63,270 bases of DNA from an uncultured bacterium (GCA_947383005.1 CANDBT010000027.1:1-63270); one strand, 5' to 3'. Positions 24,447 to 32,643 are shown, counted from the first letter of the stretch. Notes: generated by a model from the letters alone, not told the origin. A program made the numbers and translations.

Positions 24447-25307
24447 ATGGTAAATTATATAAAGAGTAAGATCAAAAATTGGTTGATATCGAGGCTGAGT
24501 ATACGGAAAAAAGTACGGATTCCGGTATATAATGGAATCTTATTAAAAGGAAAAAAGGCAATTATTACAGGCGGGACATCGGGAATAGGATATGCATCTG
24601 CGTTAGCGTTTATTTGTAATGGAGCTAAAGTTGTTATTACGGGAAGAGATATGGCGCGTTTACAAGAAGCGCAGGGGCAATTGGCGAAGGATAGTAATTG
24701 TTCTATTTCTCGTATTGAAACAATATGTTTGGATCTTTTATCTTATGATACTTGGAAATCAAGGCTTGAATTGTATCTTAATAATTCGGAAGAACAAATT
24801 GATATTTTAGTAAATAGCGCAGGTATTAATATTGGAGATTTTTTCCCCGATACAAAAGAAGAAGATTTTGATAGGGTTGTTAATACTAATTTGAAAGGAA
24901 CATATTTAGTCTCACAAATTGTTGCGTCTTATATGATAAAAAATAATATTCGTGGGAATATACTCAATTTAGCGTCATCGTCATCATTAAGACCAGCTAC
25001 ATCATCTTACACTATATCAAAATGGGGAATAAAAGGAATTACGTTGGGAATGGCAAAAAAATTAATTAAATATGGAATTGTTGTTAATGGGATTGCGCCT
25101 GGTCCAACGGCAACAAATATGCTTGGGATGGAAAATGCTGATAATCTTTTTTTGGCATCATCTCCATCGAAAAGGTATTTAACTCCGGAGGAAGCGGCAA
25201 ATTGGGCTGTATTTTTAGTGAGTGATTTGGGAAGAATGGTCGTTGGAGATATTCTATATATAACAGGCGGGGCAGGAGTAATCACTTATGATGACATTGG
25301 GTATTAA
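24447..25307 (+). CDS. short-chain dehydrogenase/reductase
   Basis: A 286-residue classical SDR with a basic N-terminal extension of about 30 residues that may bind the membrane. The cofactor motif is TGGTSGIGYASALAF, LVNSAG gives the NAG-type motif, and the catalytic tetrad includes the serine of NLASSSS and the pair in SYTISKWGIKG. ATG 24447 is chosen over GTG 24438 because AGGTGA lies six bases upstream. Directly behind the MenD-like gene, it probably reduces the keto group made by that enzyme. Confidence 0.82.
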   Translation: MVNYIKSKIKNWLISRLSIRKKVRIPVYNGILLKGKKAIITGGTSGIGYASALAFICNGAKVVITGRDMARLQEAQGQLAKDSNCSISRIETICLDLLSYDTWKSRLELYLNNSEEQIDILVNSAGINIGDFFPDTKEEDFDRVVNTNLKGTYLVSQIVASYMIKNNIRGNILNLASSSSLRPATSSYTISKWGIKGITLGMAKKLIKYGIVVNGIAPGPTATNMLGMENADNLFLASSPSKRYLTPEEAANWAVFLVSDLGRMVVGDILYITGGAGVITYDDIGY

Positions 25308-25320
25308 TAGATAAACGTTA

Positions 25321-26697
25321 ATGATGAAAGAGAAAAATAAAACTTTATTAAAGAATATAGGGCTGTTCACGGTCGGAAGCTTTGGCTCAAAAATTTTATC
25401 ATTTTTATTAGTCCCATTGTATACGTATGTTCTTTCGACCAAAGAGTACGGAACGGCTGATTTGCTGGTAACGACAGTATCGTTGCTTATACCGGTTTTA
25501 ACACTCAGTATTTCGGATGCGGTGCTCCGTTTTTCCATGGATAATGCGTATGTTCAATCAGACATTATTTCATCAGCTATGAATGTTTTGCTGAAAAGCA
25601 GCATTATCCTGGCAATTATACTACTTATCGCAGATATAATTCCATTTTTTGAAACAAACAGAATTTATCTAGTATTTATATTTGTCTATTATTTCATGAA
25701 TGTATCCAATAGCGTATTAAATTTATATTTGAAGGGGAAAGCACAGGTATCCATAATAACAATAAGTGGAATCCTCAGTACAGTTATGACTTGTGGATTG
25801 AACATATTGTTATTGGTTGTATTCAATTGGGGAATATATGGATATTTATTGGCGAATACATTAGGGATATTGGTAGCAGTTATATATCAATTTTTTGGAG
25901 GTAAAATATACTGTGATATTCATAATAAAGTATCTTTGGGTGTTACAAAAAAGATGATACTTTATAGCATTCCTCTTATTCCTAATTCACTGGCGTGGTG
26001 GATTAACAGCGCAAGCGATAGGTACTTTCTATTGTTTTTTAGAGACGTTTCAGAAAACGGTATTTATTCTTTAGCTTATAAAATACCTACTATTTTATCT
26101 ACGGTGCAATCCATTTTTTATAATGCGTGGTCCATATCAGCTATAAGGGAATTTGATAAAAATGATAGTGATGGTTTTTTTGGAAAAAATTATAGTTTAT
26201 ATAGTTTCTGTTCTCTTTGCATTTGTTCAATATTAATGTTTTTAAATATTCCGATAGCAAAAATATTATACTCGGAGAATTTTTTTGAAGCATGGAAATG
26301 TGTTCCGTTTTTGCTGGTTGGAACAATGTTTAATGGATTATCACTTTTTGAAGGGTGTATTTACGCAGCGGTAAGAAAAACGAAAATCGTTTCGCTAACA
26401 ACGATGTTAGGGGCGATAAGTAACATCATATTTAATATTATTTTTATTAATTTTTGGGGAAGTATAGGGGCAGCATTTGCAACCATGATTGGTTATTTCT
26501 TAACATGGGCGTTGAGAACTTGTTTTATGAGAAATATTATTCTTATCAAAGTTAATTGGAAGTTTGAAATTATTAGCTATGTATTTTTATTTCTGCAAGC
26601 CTATTTAGGAACATATACTTATTGCTATTTTTGGCAATTAGTAATTATGCTAATAATATTACTATTGCATAAAAGATATTTCCATTTTTATTGGTAG
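25321..26697 (+). CDS. wzx: polysaccharide flippase (Wzx, MVF/PST superfamily)
   Basis: A 458-residue membrane protein with about 12 to 14 hydrophobic helices. It starts LLKNIGLFTVGSFGSKILSF, the usual opening of O-unit flippases, followed by LVPLYTYVLSTKEYGTADL. It moves the finished undecaprenyl-linked repeat unit across the membrane. It is the last gene of locus 1. Its stop codon TAG touches the first base of the deleted IS at 26698, so the natural C-terminus may have been cut short by that insertion. No good ribosome site precedes ATG 25321. Confidence 0.88.
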   Translation: MMKEKNKTLLKNIGLFTVGSFGSKILSFLLVPLYTYVLSTKEYGTADLLVTTVSLLIPVLTLSISDAVLRFSMDNAYVQSDIISSAMNVLLKSSIILAIILLIADIIPFFETNRIYLVFIFVYYFMNVSNSVLNLYLKGKAQVSIITISGILSTVMTCGLNILLLVVFNWGIYGYLLANTLGILVAVIYQFFGGKIYCDIHNKVSLGVTKKMILYSIPLIPNSLAWWINSASDRYFLLFFRDVSENGIYSLAYKIPTILSTVQSIFYNAWSISAIREFDKNDSDGFFGKNYSLYSFCSLCICSILMFLNIPIAKILYSENFFEAWKCVPFLLVGTMFNGLSLFEGCIYAAVRKTKIVSLTTMLGAISNIIFNIIFINFWGSIGAAFATMIGYFLTWALRTCFMRNIILIKVNWKFEIISYVFLFLQAYLGTYTYCYFWQLVIMLIILLLHKRYFHFYW

Positions 26698-26876
26698 TGT
26701 AAAATAGTTTGTGTCTTTGGAAAAAATGGCTCCTTTTTGGTAAGAATTCAGATATGACAATTCTTATCGAAAAGGAGTATTTTTATGGCGGTAGCTAAGG
26801 AGCAAATTCGACAGATCCTACATATCGAACTTTTATCAAGGAAACTCAAATTTCCATAGACACAAAATTATTTACA
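26698..26876 (+). mobile_element. 179-bp internally deleted insertion sequence (MITE-like)
   Basis: The ends are imperfect 26-bp inverted repeats (26698-26723 and 26851-26876; 22 of 26 positions agree), with the shared core TTTGTGTCT. Inside is AAAGGAG and ATG 26785 opening MAVAKEQIRQILHIELLSRK, a stub of a transposase that stops in the right repeat at 26859. I infer a deletion derivative, probably of an IS256-like element. No target duplication is obvious. Confidence 0.6.
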
Positions 26877-26945
26877 TCCTCTTTTTATTGTTAAATTTAT
26901 TGCTGTCGAATCTCCCTTGTGTCAAGTTAATGACACGAACTTTTT

Positions 26946-26989
26946 GAAAAATCCACCTATACGATCACAAACCGATCGTATAGATGGAT
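26946..26989 (-). terminator. rho-independent terminator of the leftward defence-like module
   Basis: A 16-bp stem, ATCCACCTATACGATC (26951-26966) with GATCGTATAGATGGAT (26974-26989) and one G-U pair, closes a seven-base loop. On the minus strand it is followed by TTTTC and lies 31 bases after the stop of the ATPase gene. Confidence 0.8.
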
Positions 26990-27020
26990 ATCTTTCAACA
27001 ATTCCATGAGGTTCTAATAC

Positions 27021-29612
27021 CTATTTCAACAGCAAAGACAGCACCTTGGGGCGCGCACCCTTTTCATATTTAAACTTTAAAGCATGCCTAATAATTTCAG
27101 GTAAATAATATCGATCATTATCTATTTTTAAATAACCTTCTTGTTTCATGATCTTTTCTTCTGCCTGAGTAAGATTAAACGTATCTGCTGCAAAAGGTAA
27201 AACCTTTTTTTCTTCCGATGTATGTTCTAACTTATCAAAAATTGGTCCCAATGCTTTAATTTCATCTCTTATTTCACCAATCTTATCATTAGAACATTCT
27301 GAAACCGCCCTTCGGATTTCTGTAGGCATCAAATATCTGTCATCATACACCGCTTTGCCTACATGCTCAGTTGCTTTCTCCAAAAATCTGATAATATCAC
27401 GCGCCTGTAACTGTCCATTAAAATCTGATAATGCTGCCAAAATCCATCTTGAAGAATTTGCCTCATTAGATGTTGGCTTTCCTAGTTTGACTCCCCATAA
27501 TCTATTAAGAGTCTCTTCAATTACTTCTCCCGAAGCAGCTTCAATTGGTATATTTCCCCGATAAAAATCTGGTACCGCCTGGCTGGTCAACCATGCTGCC
27601 AATCTTAATGCCTCGGTGTTAGACCATTGCAATTCAACGGTACGATATAAAGAGTAAAATTGTTCATAATTGATTGTTAATGAATCCCGTGCCATATCCT
27701 TCCTTAAAAATATCATAAAACCCACATTGTGATAAGTTATCTTTACTTCGTCAACCAAATCTCTGCATAGTGCCCTAATTGCATTTTTCTCGTTTTCCGA
27801 TGATATTGTATGTTCAAAAATCTCTTCCAGCCCATCTATTAAAAATACCATCTTTATGTGTCTATATTGCAATTCATCCTCAAGTTCTACCAATGAATGA
27901 TATGTTTTATCAAATGCACTTAAAATAACTTTTTTCCATATTTCTTTCCATTCTAAAATGTCATGGTCTTTTCTCACATGCATTAACAGCATATCCTTAC
28001 TATCCACATATACTGAATTACTAATTTTCCCTTTCATTCCACATTTGTTGTAAGCAGCTATAGCATTCTTTATAATCCCAGTAAATCCTCCCGCATTCCC
28101 TGAAGCCAAAAGAGGTACTGCCAGTATACATGTATCCCCGCTTAGACCTTTCGATACTGATCCATTTTTGCTCATACGTTCAACAAACTTTTCCCAATAT
28201 TGATCCCTCAATATTTCTCTATATAAGAATGTTTTACCAGATCCCTTCGCGCCCATAATCACTGTGTTGGGAATACTATTTCTATACTTTCTAATTAAAT
28301 TCTGAATTGATTCTGTCATCAATACTTCAAATGTTCCATTCCCTTCCGCCGTAATTTGGTTTGCCGCAAACTGGTGAATATTATTTATCACTTTGTTTCT
28401 TGATATATTTAAACTATCACGCCTTGTCTCTTTGGAAATCATATAATTATTTTTTACTATTTCACAAATATTTTTGTAAAAATCTCTGCCGCTCAAATTT
28501 TCCATTATTTTAGGCAGTGTTTCTAAGTGTACCAACTCACTCGCAAATGGGAGTTCTGTCACTATATTATCCGTTATAGAGTCATCGCTTTCAGCTATAT
28601 TGGGATGATAGACAGCAACTAGTTCACTGATAATTTCATCTGTATTCATTCCATTTTGCACCATAGTCAGTAAAACTTCGGGTATTTTGGAATTCTCATT
28701 CAAAGGCAGACCTTTATTCAACTGTTGTAAAAGTATTTCTGTTCCTTTAACAGACTGATAAGATGTTGATGTCACAATATATTTTTTTACTCTGGGATCA
28801 AAAAGTATCGGCGCTGAAAACTCGCTTAATCCTGCCCTCAAGTCAATCAACACCAACCCTGCATTTACTTTTTTCCCTAATTTTGATAAAACTTCCGCTA
28901 AAATATATTTTTTATTATAACTAATGGCAAGACTTTCAGGGCTTGCATACATATCAAGCAACTGTTCCACATATCTATATGTTGGTAAAACAATATGTTC
29001 TGCCCTTCCTCTTTCTGTTTCTATTTTAACAGTCAGTTCCGATACTTTGTCTGCAATCAATTCAATAATCTCATCCGCATTATCCTTCTCCTGCGTAACC
29101 TCTAAAAGATCCAAAAAACTAAATGCTGTTTCCTCTTGATTCGTAGTAAGCCACGTTATTCCCGGCGCCTCAATATCTGCATCAATGACAAGAAGTTTTC
29201 GGAAATTCTCTACATTGTTTAGCTCAGACCATGCTTTAACAAAAGCCAATAAAGATAATGTGCGTCCTACCCCTCCCTTGTACGAATGAAAAGCAAGGAC
29301 AGGTACTCCCGGTAATTCCTTTTCTATTAGTTCATTAAAATACGCTGTCTTCTGGTACAAAACATTCCTAAAAAGCGGTGTGGTTACACTATCGTTCTCC
29401 TCATTTTGATCTCTTTCAAAAGCCACATCTAAATATTCATCCGATAAATCCAGCAATATCTTCTTGCCATCATATTTTTTTCCCCAAATATCCTTTAATA
29501 TTTTTTGGGCAGATGTCTCTGCCTGTCCTTCTTTTAAATGAATAATTACTTCATCGGTATATATCTCAGTATCGGAAATCACTCCCCCCCACTTAGCCTT
29601 ATTTAGCAACAA
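27021..29612 (-). CDS. KGGVGR-motif double ATPase (ParA-like plus STAND-like), probable defence or conflict protein
   Basis: An 863-residue protein. A novel N-terminal domain (1-100) precedes a ParA/MinD-like ATPase with the variant P-loop KGGVGRT at 112-118 and LLVIDADIEAPG at 140-151. A second P-loop ATPase follows, with Walker A GAKGSGKT at 454-461 and Walker B MVFLIDGLEEI at about 588-598, then a helical C-terminus (about 660-863) that may sense a signal or act as effector. KGGVGR ATPases are known from predicted NTP-dependent conflict systems. The start is TTG 29612 after a purine-rich run; codons 8-10 contain seven consecutive G. It follows the HEPN-like gene after 32 bases. Confidence 0.75.
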   Translation of the reverse strand: MLLNKAKWGGVISDTEIYTDEVIIHLKEGQAETSAQKILKDIWGKKYDGKKILLDLSDEYLDVAFERDQNEENDSVTTPLFRNVLYQKTAYFNELIEKELPGVPVLAFHSYKGGVGRTLSLLAFVKAWSELNNVENFRKLLVIDADIEAPGITWLTTNQEETAFSFLDLLEVTQEKDNADEIIELIADKVSELTVKIETERGRAEHIVLPTYRYVEQLLDMYASPESLAISYNKKYILAEVLSKLGKKVNAGLVLIDLRAGLSEFSAPILFDPRVKKYIVTSTSYQSVKGTEILLQQLNKGLPLNENSKIPEVLLTMVQNGMNTDEIISELVAVYHPNIAESDDSITDNIVTELPFASELVHLETLPKIMENLSGRDFYKNICEIVKNNYMISKETRRDSLNISRNKVINNIHQFAANQITAEGNGTFEVLMTESIQNLIRKYRNSIPNTVIMGAKGSGKTFLYREILRDQYWEKFVERMSKNGSVSKGLSGDTCILAVPLLASGNAGGFTGIIKNAIAAYNKCGMKGKISNSVYVDSKDMLLMHVRKDHDILEWKEIWKKVILSAFDKTYHSLVELEDELQYRHIKMVFLIDGLEEIFEHTISSENEKNAIRALCRDLVDEVKITYHNVGFMIFLRKDMARDSLTINYEQFYSLYRTVELQWSNTEALRLAAWLTSQAVPDFYRGNIPIEAASGEVIEETLNRLWGVKLGKPTSNEANSSRWILAALSDFNGQLQARDIIRFLEKATEHVGKAVYDDRYLMPTEIRRAVSECSNDKIGEIRDEIKALGPIFDKLEHTSEEKKVLPFAADTFNLTQAEEKIMKQEGYLKIDNDRYYLPEIIRHALKFKYEKGARPKVLSLLLK

Positions 29613-29644
29613 CTCTCTTTCTATGTCTTTTCATGTATATAGCA

Positions 29645-30091
29645 TCATTGTCTTCTCATCCCTTTCCCAATCCAACAAGCAATATCATTTAATGAGGTCT
29701 CTACCTTTTCTTCCTTATCAAATTGATTTGCCAGTGTTTTAATACAGTATCGGTAAAACTGGTGATAACTTTCTGCATCTACAATATCTCTATGCGCAGT
29801 GTTCAATCGCGGGAATTTAAAATTTCCTTGCTGTCCTAACTCTTTTAATATTCTCTCCAAGTTGTGAGATTTCAAAATTTTTGTCTTTTTATCATCAGTA
29901 CCTTCCAAAATTTTTTGAGGATTTTCTTCATTCCATTTACCTAATAGTTTATATTTCAAACCGCATTCCACACTGTAAATTAATAGTAATCTTCTGCTGT
30001 TTACATCTGCATTTTCGCTTTTAAATCGTTTATATGACTGGTAATGCTTTTCGTATCCTCTTCTATAATCTCTTTTATCGGCAATCAGCAT
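29645..30091 (-). CDS. HEPN-like protein, partner of the KGGVGR ATPase
   Basis: A 148-residue, mostly helical, basic protein. RRLLLIYSVECGLKYKLLGK followed by KSHNLERILKELG resembles the two-helix core of HEPN-type domains, which often serve as RNases in defence systems. The canonical Rx4-6H motif is not clearly formed, so nuclease activity is doubtful and a regulatory HEPN or other helical adaptor is possible. It is the first gene of a two-gene leftward operon with its own promoter (30129-30157), separated from both polysaccharide operons. Confidence 0.55.
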   Translation of the reverse strand: MLIADKRDYRRGYEKHYQSYKRFKSENADVNSRRLLLIYSVECGLKYKLLGKWNEENPQKILEGTDDKKTKILKSHNLERILKELGQQGNFKFPRLNTAHRDIVDAESYHQFYRYCIKTLANQFDKEEKVETSLNDIACWIGKGMRRQ

Positions 30092-30128
30092 TTCTTATAT
30101 ACCTTTCATTTGTCATCTGTTTCAAATA

Positions 30129-30157
30129 ATTATATCTTCTCTCGCAAAATACGTCAA
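30129..30157 (-). promoter_or_regulatory. consensus promoter of the HEPN-like/KGGVGR operon
   Basis: Minus-strand TTGACG (30152-30157), 17-base spacer, TATAAT (30129-30134), about 38 bases before the HEPN-like start. A second weaker candidate, TTAACA-N16-TATAAT, lies further upstream with its -10 at 30165-30170. Confidence 0.75.
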
Positions 30158-30194
30158 TAAAGAGATTATAGACATTGACTAAATAATGTTAATA

Positions 30195-30420
30195 TCATTT
30201 TTGTTTTCTATCTTTTATTTTACAGTATGCCACAGCCGTCAGCGTATTCACAAACGTTGCCACAATCGCCGATGCAATGATCCCCGCCGGGTTCACGCTG
30301 CTATACTGCTGCCTATAGGCAATCATATTCGTCGGAATCAACTACAGTTTAGCGAGTTCCTCCATAGTCTTCAATTCCATGAGGGCCAATGCCCAATGAC
30401 ATGGGCTTTTTCGAGAATAT
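30195..30420 (-). pseudogene. spmA: relic of a spore maturation protein A (spmA) gene
   Basis: The minus strand encodes LIPTNMIAYRQQYSSVNP then AGIIASAIVATFVNTLTAVA and CKIKDR, matching the C-terminal end of SpmA-type nucleoside-recognition membrane proteins. Immediately upstream in the same frame TMEELAKL, like an earlier SpmA segment, is joined to it by a TAG stop, so an internal piece is missing. Only about 60 residues remain, with no start. This suggests the host is, or descends from, a spore former, and that the flanking loci landed on or deleted the gene. The family assignment is from memory of conserved motifs. Confidence 0.5.
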
Positions 30421-30446
30421 GATATAGTGTCCCTGTTTTTTTCCGT

Positions 30447-30497
30447 AAAATACAAAAGTGTCGCTTAACTGCGTGTTAAGCGACACTTTTGTATTTT
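30447..30497. terminator. bidirectional terminator hairpin that is also the upstream recombination repeat (locus 2)
   Basis: A perfect 23-bp stem from AAAATACAAAAGTG through CGCTTAAC (30447-30469) with its complement (30475-30497) around the five-base loop TGCGT. It is longer than the locus 1 counterpart. The ends TTTTGTATTTT in both directions make it a strong terminator for leftward transcripts from the switch promoter and for rightward read-through. Confidence 0.75.
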
Positions 30498-30641
30498 AAA
30501 ACACCTAAAAAATGCTAGTTTTCGTAATCGAATCGATTATAACACCTTTTTTTAGCAGCGTCAACCGCATCCAATTTCCTTTTTTAGCAGGAAATGCAAA
30601 AGAATTTCTTAATATACTGTCGCTTAACACGCAGTTAAGCG
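30462..30641. repeat. invertible promoter cassette of polysaccharide locus 2 (drawn OFF)
   Basis: Perfect 23-bp inverted repeats at 30462-30484 and 30619-30641 enclose 134 bp (30485-30618), the same length as in locus 1. Arms are the same as in locus 1 (CGCTTAAC and GTTAAGCG) but the centre is TGCGT on the left and its complement ACGCA on the right. The internal segment is homologous to the locus 1 segment and lies in the same orientation, with its promoter (30536-30564) pointing left. That the two halves of each repeat pair co-vary within a locus is strong evidence that the repeats recombine with each other. The recombinase is not in this window. Confidence 0.85.
30536..30564 (-). promoter_or_regulatory. 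consensus sigma-A promoter in the invertible segment, pointing away from locus 2
   Basis: Minus-strand TTGACG (30559-30564), 17-base spacer, TATAAT (30536-30541). The palindrome around TAATCGAATCGATTA overlaps the -10 and probable start point exactly as in locus 1. Confidence 0.8.
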
Positions 30642-30672
30642 GTTGCTTTCAGGCGGAAAACCAAAGCAGGGG

Positions 30673-31176
30673 GTGGGGAAAATCTGGTACGTGTTGAAAT
30701 GCTCCCAAGGAAATGAGGCGGATTATGTAAAAGGATATCAGGAGACCATAAAGCCGGACAGCGCGGACAGCCTGCAGGAAGTGATCCATTTCCGGTATCA
30801 GCGCATGATCCGTTACAAGGGTAGGTGGCATTTGGAGGAACGGGCAGTCCTGCCGGGGTATATTTTCCTGTCTGGGACAGAAAAAGCGATATTAAAGCGG
30901 CAGGTATGGGAAAGAAAAGAAAGCGGGGATATTAGCATGGCTCCGTGTGAGCCGCCTTATCTGAAATACCTGTGTACGAAAGGCAATTTGGTAGGGATGT
31001 CCAGAGGAAACATTAAAAACGGGATATTGGAAATAACCAGCGGACCCCTCCGGGGGAGGGAGCAGTTGGTGAAAAAAATTGACCGGCATAAGAGGACGGC
31101 GGAGATAGAAATCCCTCTTGAAGGCCGGAACCGACGAGTTACCGTTGGGCTTGAGATATACGAGAAACAGATATAA
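30673..31176 (+). CDS. LoaP-like NusG-family antiterminator of locus 2
   Basis: A 167-residue NusG paralogue, a close copy of the protein at 4800-5303 (about 29 differences by eye). NGN motifs IWYVLKCSQGNEADYV and VLPGYIFLSG and the KOW segment SGPLRGREQLVKKIDRHKRT are kept; the variable central part (about residues 78-115) may carry specificity. The start homologous to that of locus 1 is a GTG directly after AGCAGGGG; an upstream TTG at 30643 would add ten residues from the repeat. It would be transcribed first when the switch is ON and then help the polymerase through the 27-kb operon. Confidence 0.8.
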   Translation: MGKIWYVLKCSQGNEADYVKGYQETIKPDSADSLQEVIHFRYQRMIRYKGRWHLEERAVLPGYIFLSGTEKAILKRQVWERKESGDISMAPCEPPYLKYLCTKGNLVGMSRGNIKNGILEITSGPLRGREQLVKKIDRHKRTAEIEIPLEGRNRRVTVGLEIYEKQI

Positions 31177-31342
31177 ACAAGATTAAGCACCGGTTTTGCT
31201 TCCTATGCACAGGCCAGTGTATGGAAGTTTGCTGCTGACGCAGCACGCGGGCTGCGTGGCGAGTAGGGAAGAGCCATCTTCCCCTACTCAATTGCCATGA
31301 CAAGATTGAAAGAGAAATTCAGCAAACGTAAGGAGCGGAGGC
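31177..31342 (+). promoter_or_regulatory. two-hairpin leader after the LoaP-like gene (candidate LoaP RNA target)
   Basis: No gene is present. Two adjacent stems are visible: ACGCAGC/GCTGCGT at 31238-31257 with a six-base loop, and GAGTAGGGAAGA with TCTTCCCCTACTC at 31261-31289 with a GCCA loop and one bulged C. Neither is followed by a T tract, so they are not ordinary terminators. Tandem hairpins between a LoaP gene and its operon fit the leader RNA element that LoaP is known to require. Confidence 0.45.
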
Positions 31343-32626
31343 ATGTTCAAACGAAAAGATGATTTAAAACCGTTTGAGTCCAAGGTGTGGCTGGCAAGCC
31401 CGACCATGCATGGAGAAGAATTGAAATATATGACAGAAGCTTACGAAAGTAATTGGATGAGCACAGTTGGCCAGAACATAAACGAAGTGGAAAAGATCGC
31501 CGCTGAAAAATCCGGCATGAAGTACGCCGTTGGCCTTTCCTCCTGTACCGCTGCGCTCCACCTGTGCTGCAAGCTGGCGGGAGAGAAGCTATATGGAAAG
31601 CCTGTCATTTCTCACGGTACATTGGAAGGCAAGCGGGTGTTCTGTTCCGATATGACATTCAGCGCAACCCTGAATCCGGTGGTATATGAAGGCGGCATTC
31701 CTGTGTTCATTGATACAGAGTATGATTCCTGGAATATGGATCCGGTGGCATTGGAGAAAGCCTTTGAAATTTATCCGGATGTGAAACTGGTAATATCCGC
31801 AGAACTTTACGGCTTTCCGGGGCGCATGGACGAGATCAAGAGGATTTGTGAGAAACACGGCGCGCTGTTAATCGAAGACGCGGCCGAGGCGATGGAAGCG
31901 GCTATAGATGGCAGGCAGTGCGGCACTTTTGGAGATTACAGTGCGGTGAGCTATAACGGTAACAAGATTATCACCGGGTCAAGCGGCGGATGCCTGCTGA
32001 CGAATAGCATTGAGGATGCGAATAAAGCAAGGAAATGGAGCACCCAGTCAAGAGAAAGCGCCCCGTGGTATCAGCATGAGGAAGTTGGCTATAACTACAG
32101 AATGTCAAATGTGATTGCCGGCGTGATCCGTGGGCAGTACGGATATCTGGAGGAACATATAAAGCAGAAGAAGGCTGTTTGGGAGAGGTACAGAGACGGG
32201 CTGAAAGACCTGCCTGTGTCCATGAATCCGATAACGGTTGGCACGGAGCCAAATTACTGGATGAGTGCGTTGATTATAGATGAAGACGCCATGTGCAGGC
32301 AGGTAATAGGCGAGAAGGAAGCACTGTATAGCGGTGAACCCGGTAAGAGCTGCCCGACAGAGATTCTGGAAGCGATCGGGAGTATCAATGCGGAAGGCCG
32401 GCCAATATGGCGGCCTATGCATATGCAGCCTATGTACAGGATGCAGGAGTGTGTCGGAAAGGATGGGAGCCTTAGATGTCGGACGAATGCTTATATTAAA
32501 GAGAGCGGCTGCTTGGATATCGGGGCGGATATCTTTAATAGAGGGCTGTGCTTGCCGAGCGATAATAAGATGAGTATTGAGCAGCAGAATAAAGTGATTG
32601 AGATTATTAAAAGGTGTTTTGAGTAG
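31343..32626 (+). CDS. DegT/DnrJ/EryC1/StrS-family sugar aminotransferase
   Basis: A 427-residue PLP enzyme that aminates keto-sugar nucleotides, usually with glutamate as donor. The N-terminal ESNWMSTVGQNINEVE, the GLSSCTAALHLCCKLAG PLP-phosphate region, ALLIEDAAEAMEA with the PLP-contacting Asp, and SYNGNKIITGSSGG with the PLP lysine at 208 are all present. With the CapE-type 4,6-dehydratase and a NeuD/PglD-like acetyltransferase of this locus, a 4-acetamido-4,6-dideoxy sugar is a likely product. Confidence 0.88.
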   Translation: MFKRKDDLKPFESKVWLASPTMHGEELKYMTEAYESNWMSTVGQNINEVEKIAAEKSGMKYAVGLSSCTAALHLCCKLAGEKLYGKPVISHGTLEGKRVFCSDMTFSATLNPVVYEGGIPVFIDTEYDSWNMDPVALEKAFEIYPDVKLVISAELYGFPGRMDEIKRICEKHGALLIEDAAEAMEAAIDGRQCGTFGDYSAVSYNGNKIITGSSGGCLLTNSIEDANKARKWSTQSRESAPWYQHEEVGYNYRMSNVIAGVIRGQYGYLEEHIKQKKAVWERYRDGLKDLPVSMNPITVGTEPNYWMSALIIDEDAMCRQVIGEKEALYSGEPGKSCPTEILEAIGSINAEGRPIWRPMHMQPMYRMQECVGKDGSLRCRTNAYIKESGCLDIGADIFNRGLCLPSDNKMSIEQQNKVIEIIKRCFE

Positions 32627-32643
32627 AGGGGAAGTTATTTTCG

